Shown here: positions 59,263-64,000 of the stretch, piece by piece | Numbering within the stretch: position 1 is the first letter of the stretch | How the letters are laid out: every line of letters starts with the position of its first letter | NCBI GenBank assembly: GCA_963704295.1 | Contig: OY969884.1 | Span: 2,294,001 to 2,358,000, forward strand | Origin: JACCVL01 sp963704295 | GTDB lineage: Bacteria; Actinomycetota; Actinomycetes; Propionibacteriales; Nocardioidaceae | Direction of reading: 5' to 3' | DNA: 64,000 bases | Program-made: the position numbers and the translations under genes | The notes under the pieces: model-generated | Seen by the model: only the letters and a program-made list of their open reading frames with translations | Told to the model about the DNA's origin: nothing | The model's database searches: none

Positions 59263-60249
59263 ATGCCCCTGACCCCGGCAGCAGCAGCGCCGCGCGACAG
59301 CGCGGCGCCGGCGGTCGTGGTCACCGGTGCGGCGGGCTTCCTCGGCGGGCACCTGGTCGACCGCCTGCTCAGGCAGCAGACGTCCGTGCTCGGTGTGGAC
59401 CGGCAGCCGGTCCCCGATCACCTCGCCGGCCGGCCCGGCTTGACCTGGGCGCGCACCGAGCTGACCGACCCGCTCGGACGAGAGCCGGTCGACGAGGCGT
59501 TGCGAGCCGCGGAGGCGGTGTGGCACCTCGCCGGCTGCCCCGGCGTTCGGGACCGGGCGGCCGACGTGGACCGGCGACGCCACCGGGACAACGTGCAGGC
59601 GACCGCCGCCGTCCTGGCCGGCACACCGCTGCACACACCGCTGCTGCTGAGCTCGTCGTCGTCAGTCTACGGCGGCAGCCGCTCCGGGCGGCCGTGCGCG
59701 GAGTCCGACCTCCTCGACCCGCAGGGCGGGTACGCGGCCAGCAAGGTGCGCGCCGAGCGGCTGTGCGGCGACCGCGCCGCGGCCGGGGGGCACGTGCTCG
59801 TGGTGCGGCCGTTCACCGTGGCCGGGGAGCGGCAGCGGCCGGACATGGCGCTGTCGCAGTGGATCGACGCCGCCCGGCGCGAGCGGCCGCTGCAGCTGCT
59901 GGGGTCGCCGGATCGGACCCGGGACGTCACCGACGTCCGGCAGGTGGCGCGGGCCCTGGTGGACCTCGCCCGGTGCGGCGCCACCGGGACGGTCAACCTC
60001 GGCACCGGCAGGGCGCACACCCTCGCCGCGCTCGCCGACGCGGTCTGCCGCGCCGTCGGGCGCGACGTCCCGCGCGTCGTACGGCCGGCGGGCTCGGTCG
60101 AGGTCCGGCACACGCTGGCGGACACCGCCCGGCTCGAGCGGCTGGTCGGCTGGACCCCGCGCACCGACCTGGCCGAGCTCGTCGTCCGGCAGGCTGCTGC
60201 CCAGCCGGACGCGGTGCTCGGCGTGGGGACCGCGGCGGCGACCGGATGA
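59263..60249 (+). CDS. NAD-dependent epimerase/dehydratase (extended SDR)
   Basis: 328 residues from ATG 59263, with GGAG eight bases upstream (the frame is open further upstream). Rossmann motif VVVTGAAGFLGGHLVDRLL, SSSSSVYGG with the catalytic Ser/Tyr region (PQGGYAASKVRAERL), VRPFTVAGERQRPDMALSQW and a final substrate half. Acts on a nucleotide sugar (galactose/glucuronate type) by 4,6-dehydration or epimerisation. Divergent from the flippase-GT2 gene and overlapped by the next membrane-protein gene. Confidence 0.9.
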   Translation: MPLTPAAAAPRDSAAPAVVVTGAAGFLGGHLVDRLLRQQTSVLGVDRQPVPDHLAGRPGLTWARTELTDPLGREPVDEALRAAEAVWHLAGCPGVRDRAADVDRRRHRDNVQATAAVLAGTPLHTPLLLSSSSSVYGGSRSGRPCAESDLLDPQGGYAASKVRAERLCGDRAAAGGHVLVVRPFTVAGERQRPDMALSQWIDAARRERPLQLLGSPDRTRDVTDVRQVARALVDLARCGATGTVNLGTGRAHTLAALADAVCRAVGRDVPRVVRPAGSVEVRHTLADTARLERLVGWTPRTDLAELVVRQAAAQPDAVLGVGTAAATG

Positions 60250-62015
60250 CCGACCGGATCGCCGTCCGCGCGCCGAGCCGTCGCCGGCTGGCGGCGGTCG
60301 TGGCTGCCGTCGGACTGCTCGCGACGGTCGCCGCGGTGCTCGGGATCGGGGTGGCCGGCGCCGATGACGCCCGTGCGGCGGTCGACGAGCCGCAGTACCT
60401 GCTCAGCGCCCTCAGCCTGTGGGAGGACGGCGACCTGGACATCGCCGACGAGCTCGCCGCCGACCGCTCCGAGCCGTACCACGCCGCCGAGCTGCCCGTG
60501 CAGACCGCGGACCGCCCGGACGGCAGCCGGCTGAGCCCGCACGACCCGCTGTTGGCGCTGCTGCTCGCTCCGGCGGTGGGACTCGGCGGGTGGGTGGCCG
60601 CCAAGGTCGCGCTCGCCCTGCTGGCCGGGGTGCTCGCTGCGCTCAGCGTCTGGGTGGCGGTTCGCCGGTTCGCCGTGCCGCTACCGGTGGCGGGAGTCGT
60701 CGGCGCCGTGGCGTTCGGCACCGCCCCGCTGGCGGTGTACGGGCAGCAGGTCTACCCCGAGCTTCCGGCCGCGCTGCTCGTCATGGTCGCCGTGGCGGCG
60801 CTCACCGGCCCGTTCGGACGCGCCGGCCTCCTCGGCTGGTCACTGGCGGTGGTCGGGCTGCCCTGGCTGTCGGTCAAGTACACCCCGGTGGCGGCGGTCC
60901 TCGCCGCCGCCGGACTGGGGCTGCTCTGGCGGCACGCGGGGTCCCGGGTCGCCGGCGCCTGGGCCGGGCTGCTCGCGCTCGCCGGCGGGATCTTCCTCGC
61001 GGCGCACCGGGTCGTCTACGGCGGCTGGACCGCGTACGCCAGCGGCGACCACTTCCAGGCCGGTGGTGAGCTGACCGTGGTGGGTGCCAGCCCGGACTAC
61101 GTCGGCCGGGCCGGCCGGCTGACCGGGCTGCTCCTCGACCGGGACTTCGGCCTGACCGCCTGGCAGCCGGGGTGGCTGCTGCTGGTTCCGGCCCTCGCCG
61201 CCCTGCCCTGGCTCGCACCCTCGCGCTGGCGGGTCCCGGCCGCGGTGCTCGCCGCGGGCTGGCTGGTGGCGACGTTCGCCGCGCTGACCATGCACGGGTT
61301 CTGGTTCCCCGGGCGCCAGGTCGTGGTCGTGCTCCCGCTCGCGGTGCTCGCGGTCGCGGTCTGGCTCGGGCACGTACACCGACGGGCGACCGGCCCGGTC
61401 CGGTCCGTCGTACTCACCGTCGCCGGGCTCGCCGCCGCCGCCGGCGTGGCCGCCTACGGCTGGCTGCTCGTCGCCGGCTGGACCGGCGACGTGACCTGGG
61501 TCGGCGCTCCGGACGCCGATGTGCCCGCCGGGCTGACGCCGTGGCGAGCCGTACTCCCCGACCACCGAGACCTCGGCACCGACACGCTGCTGCTGGACGT
61601 CGGCTGGACCGCCGCGCTGCTCGTCGTGGCGGTCGCCGCCGCCCGCTCGGCGCGACGGACCGCGCGAGCCGATCGCCTCCCGCCGCCATCCTCTGACGAC
61701 GACCCGACGACCACGCCCAGCCCCCGGACCCGACCCGCCACCTCGAGGAGCACGCCGATGTCATCGTCCACCGCCCGCCGTCTGGCCACCGCTCTCGTCC
61801 TGGCCGGCGCGCTCACCGGCCTCACCGCCTGTTCCGACGACGGCGCGGACGTCCGCCAGCTGGAGGGGGAGTGTGCCGAGAGCGCGAGCGGCACCGGCTC
61901 GGAGACCAGCGGCTCGGAGTCCAGCGGCTCGGAGACCAGCGGCTCGGAGACCAGCGGTTCGGCTGCCGAGGAGTGCGAGACCACGCCGTCCACCGAGGAG
62001 TCGTCGTCGCAGTGA
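60246..62015 (+). CDS. GT-C-like polytopic membrane protein, reading frame runs on into a lipoprotein
   Basis: ATG 60246 overlaps the epimerase stop. The first ~480 codons give about ten membrane helices with an early external acid-rich loop (VDEPQYLLSALSLWEDGDLDIADEL, typical of PMT/ArnT-like mannosyltransferases) and SLSPHDPLLALLLAPAV. From ~485 (RLPPPSSDDDPTTTPSPRTRPATS) it is a low-complexity linker, after which a normal lipoprotein start (ATG 61758) continues in the same frame. Either the stop of the membrane protein was lost through a one-base change (a TGA is in a neighbouring frame near 61694) or both are one protein. Probably transfers a sugar from a lipid donor. Confidence 0.75.
   Translation: MTDRIAVRAPSRRRLAAVVAAVGLLATVAAVLGIGVAGADDARAAVDEPQYLLSALSLWEDGDLDIADELAADRSEPYHAAELPVQTADRPDGSRLSPHDPLLALLLAPAVGLGGWVAAKVALALLAGVLAALSVWVAVRRFAVPLPVAGVVGAVAFGTAPLAVYGQQVYPELPAALLVMVAVAALTGPFGRAGLLGWSLAVVGLPWLSVKYTPVAAVLAAAGLGLLWRHAGSRVAGAWAGLLALAGGIFLAAHRVVYGGWTAYASGDHFQAGGELTVVGASPDYVGRAGRLTGLLLDRDFGLTAWQPGWLLLVPALAALPWLAPSRWRVPAAVLAAGWLVATFAALTMHGFWFPGRQVVVVLPLAVLAVAVWLGHVHRRATGPVRSVVLTVAGLAAAAGVAAYGWLLVAGWTGDVTWVGAPDADVPAGLTPWRAVLPDHRDLGTDTLLLDVGWTAALLVVAVAAARSARRTARADRLPPPSSDDDPTTTPSPRTRPATSRSTPMSSSTARRLATALVLAGALTGLTACSDDGADVRQLEGECAESASGTGSETSGSESSGSETSGSETSGSAAEECETTPSTEESSSQ
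61758..62015 (+). CDS. small serine/glycine/glutamate-rich lipoprotein (nested in the same frame)
   Basis: 85 residues. ATG 61758 follows a GAGGAG site at eight bases, better than the upstream fusion would need. Signal ~8-25 ends at lipobox GLTAC with Cys25. The mature part carries a tetrad-like repeat of SGSETSGSE and is otherwise acidic. The next gene overlaps its stop (GTGA), so the ribosome must be terminating here. No known function; with the Fe3+ ABC genes it may be a surface accessory. Confidence 0.6.
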   Translation: MSSSTARRLATALVLAGALTGLTACSDDGADVRQLEGECAESASGTGSETSGSESSGSETSGSETSGSAAEECETTPSTEESSSQ

Positions 62016-63031
62016 TCCGAGGCCGAGCCCCCGGCCGGGTGCGGCCGCTGCTCGCGGCCGCCCTGGCGGTGGTCACGCTGGCCGCGGTCGGCTGCACGTC
62101 GACCGACGACCAGGTGGTGCGGGTGTACTCGGCACGCCACTACGACCTGGAGCGGGCCTTCCAGGAGTTCTCCGACGACACCGGCATCGACGTGGAGTTC
62201 CTGTACGGCGACGACGCCGAGCTCCGGGAGCGGATCGAGGCCGAGGGCGAGGACACGCTGGCCGACGTCTACATGACCGTGGACGCCGGCAACCTGGCGC
62301 TGGCGGCGGAGGAGGGCGTGTTCCAGCCGGTGCAGTCCGACGTGCTCGAGGCCGCGGTGCCGGCCAACCTGCGCGACCCGGAGGACCGGTGGTTCGGGCT
62401 GGCCGAGCGGGCCCGCACGATCGTCTACGACCCGGACTCGGTCGACCCGACCGAGCTGTCGACGTACGAGGACCTGGCCGACCCGCGGTGGGAGGGCCGG
62501 CTGTGCCTGCGCGGCGCCACCGAGACCTACACCCAGTCGCTGGTGGCGAGCATGATCGCCCGACTCGGCTACGAGGAGACCAGGCAGGTCGTCCAGGGTT
62601 GGGTGGACAACGCGGAGATCTTCGGCAACGACGTCGACCTGCTGGAGAACATCGCCAGCGGCGACTGCGAGGTCGGGATCGCCAACCACTACTACCTCGC
62701 CCAGCTGATCGACGCGGACCCCGACTTCCCGGTCCGCGTGTTCTGGGCGAACCAGCAGACCAGCGGCACGCACGTCAACGTCTCGGGCGCCGGGGTGACC
62801 GCCGAGGCCGACGACCCCGACCTGGCCCGCGAGCTGCTGGAGTGGCTCGCGACCGACGGGCAGGAGGTCTTCACGGCCGGCAACTTCGAGTACCCCGTGA
62901 ACCCCGACGTGCCACCGGTTCCGCTCGTCGCCGACCTCGGCTCCTTCCGGGCGGACCGGCTGCAGGCGGCCGAGCTCGGCACCTTCAACGCGGACGCGAT
63001 CCGGCTGATGGCGGAGACCGGCTATGAGTAA
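62012..63031 (+). CDS. Fe3+-type ABC transporter substrate-binding lipoprotein
   Basis: 339 residues from GTG 62012 in the lipoprotein stop. Signal peptide with lipobox AAVGC (Cys ~28). Ferric-binding family pattern: VVRVYSARHYDLERAFQEFSDDTGIDVEFLYGDDAELRERI, DVYMTVDAGNLALAAEEGVFQPV, tandem Tyr in ANHYYLAQL (iron ligands of FbpA/FutA) and VNVSGAGVTAEADD. Delivers Fe3+ (or a chelate) to the permease that follows with an 8-bp overlap. Confidence 0.92.
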   Translation: MIRGRAPGRVRPLLAAALAVVTLAAVGCTSTDDQVVRVYSARHYDLERAFQEFSDDTGIDVEFLYGDDAELRERIEAEGEDTLADVYMTVDAGNLALAAEEGVFQPVQSDVLEAAVPANLRDPEDRWFGLAERARTIVYDPDSVDPTELSTYEDLADPRWEGRLCLRGATETYTQSLVASMIARLGYEETRQVVQGWVDNAEIFGNDVDLLENIASGDCEVGIANHYYLAQLIDADPDFPVRVFWANQQTSGTHVNVSGAGVTAEADDPDLARELLEWLATDGQEVFTAGNFEYPVNPDVPPVPLVADLGSFRADRLQAAELGTFNADAIRLMAETGYE

Positions 63032-64000
63032 CGCGCCCGCGGTGGCCGCGCCGGACGCCGCTCGCGGCGACGGGCCGGCGGCACCGCGCCGCACCCCGTG
63101 GCGACTGCGCCGGGACGGCCGCTGGGCGTGGCGCGCGGTCGTCGTGCTGGTGGCCGCGCTGGTGGTGGTGCCGGTCGGGCTGGTCGCGGTCAGCATCCTG
63201 ACGCCGACGCGGGAGGTGTGGTCGTTCTGGTGGGGCACCCAGCTGCCCGGGATGCTCGTCACCACGGTGGTCCTGCTGGTGGGGGTGATCGCCTGCACCC
63301 TGGTCCTGGGTGCCGGCCTGGCGTGGCTGGTCGGCCGCTACCGCTTCCCCGGCCAGCGCTGGTTCTCCTGGTTGCTGGTGCTGCCGCTCGCGGTGCCGTC
63401 GTACGTGCTGGGCTTCGTCTACCTCGGCCTGCTGGACCATCCCGGGCCGGTGCAGACGGCGCTGCGCGCGGTCTTCGGACCGGGGGTGTGGTTCGCGGAG
63501 ATGCGGTCGCTGCCGATGGCCGTGGTCGTCCTGTCGCTGGCGTTCTACCCCTACGTCTACCTGCTGGCGCGGGCCGCGCTGACCGAGCAGACCGCCGCCA
63601 CCTACGAGGCGGCGCGCGTGCTCGGACAGGGACCGCTGACCGCGGCCCGCAGGGTGGTGCTGCCGCTCGCCCGGCCGTCCCTGGCCGCCGGGGCCGCACT
63701 GGTCGCGATGGAGACGCTGACCGACTTCGCCACCGTGCAGTACTTCAACGTGCAGACGGTCTCGGTCGCGGTGTTCCAGATCTGGAACGGGATGTACGAC
63801 CGCGTCGCCGCCACCGAGATCGCCTCGCTGGTGCTGCTGTTCGCGATCGCGGTGATCGCCCTGGAGCGGCTGGCGCGCGGGCGGGCCCGCTTCCACCAGC
63901 GCGGCGGAGCCCGGACGGTCGAGCCGGTGTACTTGAGCGGACGCCGGGCGTGGGCGGCGACCGGCCTGTGCAGCCTGGTGGTCGGGGTGACGTTCGTCGT
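63024..64000 (+). CDS. Fe3+-type ABC transporter permease (partial, runs off right edge)
   Basis: ATG 63024 overlaps the binding-protein stop by 8 bp. 325 codons visible: basic cytoplasmic head, helix RAVVVLVAALVVVPVGLVAVSIL, further helices, and an FbpB-type EAA loop ATYEAARVLGQGPLTAARRVVLPLARPSL. FbpB-like permeases usually carry two such halves (over 500 residues), so about a third or more lies past the edge. With the binding protein it forms a ferric-iron importer; the ATPase would follow outside the window. Confidence 0.92.
   Translation, partial: MSNAPAVAAPDAARGDGPAAPRRTPWRLRRDGRWAWRAVVVLVAALVVVPVGLVAVSILTPTREVWSFWWGTQLPGMLVTTVVLLVGVIACTLVLGAGLAWLVGRYRFPGQRWFSWLLVLPLAVPSYVLGFVYLGLLDHPGPVQTALRAVFGPGVWFAEMRSLPMAVVVLSLAFYPYVYLLARAALTEQTAATYEAARVLGQGPLTAARRVVLPLARPSLAAGAALVAMETLTDFATVQYFNVQTVSVAVFQIWNGMYDRVAATEIASLVLLFAIAVIALERLARGRARFHQRGGARTVEPVYLSGRRAWAATGLCSLVVGVTFV

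Noticed and set aside
1..64000. tRNA, rRNA, IS element, integrase or phage gene
   Set aside because: No cloverleaf, transposase motif (DDE), integrase or att-like direct repeats were recognised on either strand.

Overview
The window is a stretch of very GC-rich chromosome (about 70% or more by eye) with GTG/ATG starts, many 4-bp ATGA/GTGA stop-start overlaps, leaderless-looking promoters and a mycothiol-type enzyme. This points to an actinomycete (Actinomycetota); Nocardioidaceae- or Geodermatophilaceae-like is a guess, not a demonstration. No tRNA, rRNA, CRISPR array, transposase or prophage gene was seen. Gene density is high; only 45930-46373 exceeds 300 bases without an intact gene.

Layout. 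1-2.8 kb: a NarL-type two-component pair (response regulator cut by the left edge, frameshifted histidine kinase) facing a small membrane protein. 3-6.6 kb: phosphoketolase plus acetate kinase, converting xylulose-5-P/fructose-6-P to acetate and ATP through acetyl-P. 6.6-10.1 kb: GNAT enzyme, GAF-LuxR regulator with a divergent small protein, a frameshifted alpha/beta hydrolase and an ABM monooxygenase-fold protein.

10.2-24.7 kb is the most coherent block: a divergent locus in which a four-subunit sarcosine oxidase/N-methylglutamate dehydrogenase-type enzyme (soxBDAG/mgdABCD order, minus strand) lies opposite a three-part glutamate-synthase-like enzyme (mgsABC/glxBCD type), a GlnT/GMAS-type glutamine-synthetase relative, three tiny membrane proteins and an APC permease (plus strand). 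Two regulators, XRE-cupin and FadR-type GntR, sit in the middle. Together these read as a complete N-methylglutamate (indirect methylamine oxidation) pathway with its transporter.

24.8-33 kb: a SARP/AAA giant regulator, berberine-bridge-type FAD oxidase, RidA, an MFS exporter and a CPA-type antiporter. 33-43.2 kb: an amino-sugar or oligosaccharide utilisation locus: secreted PIG-L deacetylase with a CBM9-like region, CUT1 binding protein and two permeases (no ATPase), PfkB kinase and NagB on the minus strand, with DeoR and a GH4 glycosidase divergent. 43.2-52.6 kb: Ca2+-type P-ATPase, a narK remnant, TetR with tandem operators plus a mycothiol-dependent DinB-like enzyme, PAS-GAF-GGDEF cyclase, SRPBCC protein, IclR regulator and a DUF59-amidohydrolase pair. 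52.6-55.8 kb: a K+-channel-like protein, TraR/DksA zinc finger, RTX-repeat protein and an extremely acidic Ca-binding secreted protein. 56-61.8 kb: a surface-glycan set (UGM-like FAD enzyme, flippase-GT2 fusion, SDR epimerase, GT-C-like membrane protein). 61.8-64 kb: a small lipoprotein, then a Fe3+-type ABC binding protein and permease cut by the right edge.

Two features cut across the window. First, at least five otherwise normal genes are each broken by exactly one base, which looks more like uncorrected indels in the assembly than true decay. Second, a 21-bp element occurs five times between 54.75 and 57.48 kb, always at gene 3' ends, twice as a hairpin and once read into the tail of a glycosyltransferase.
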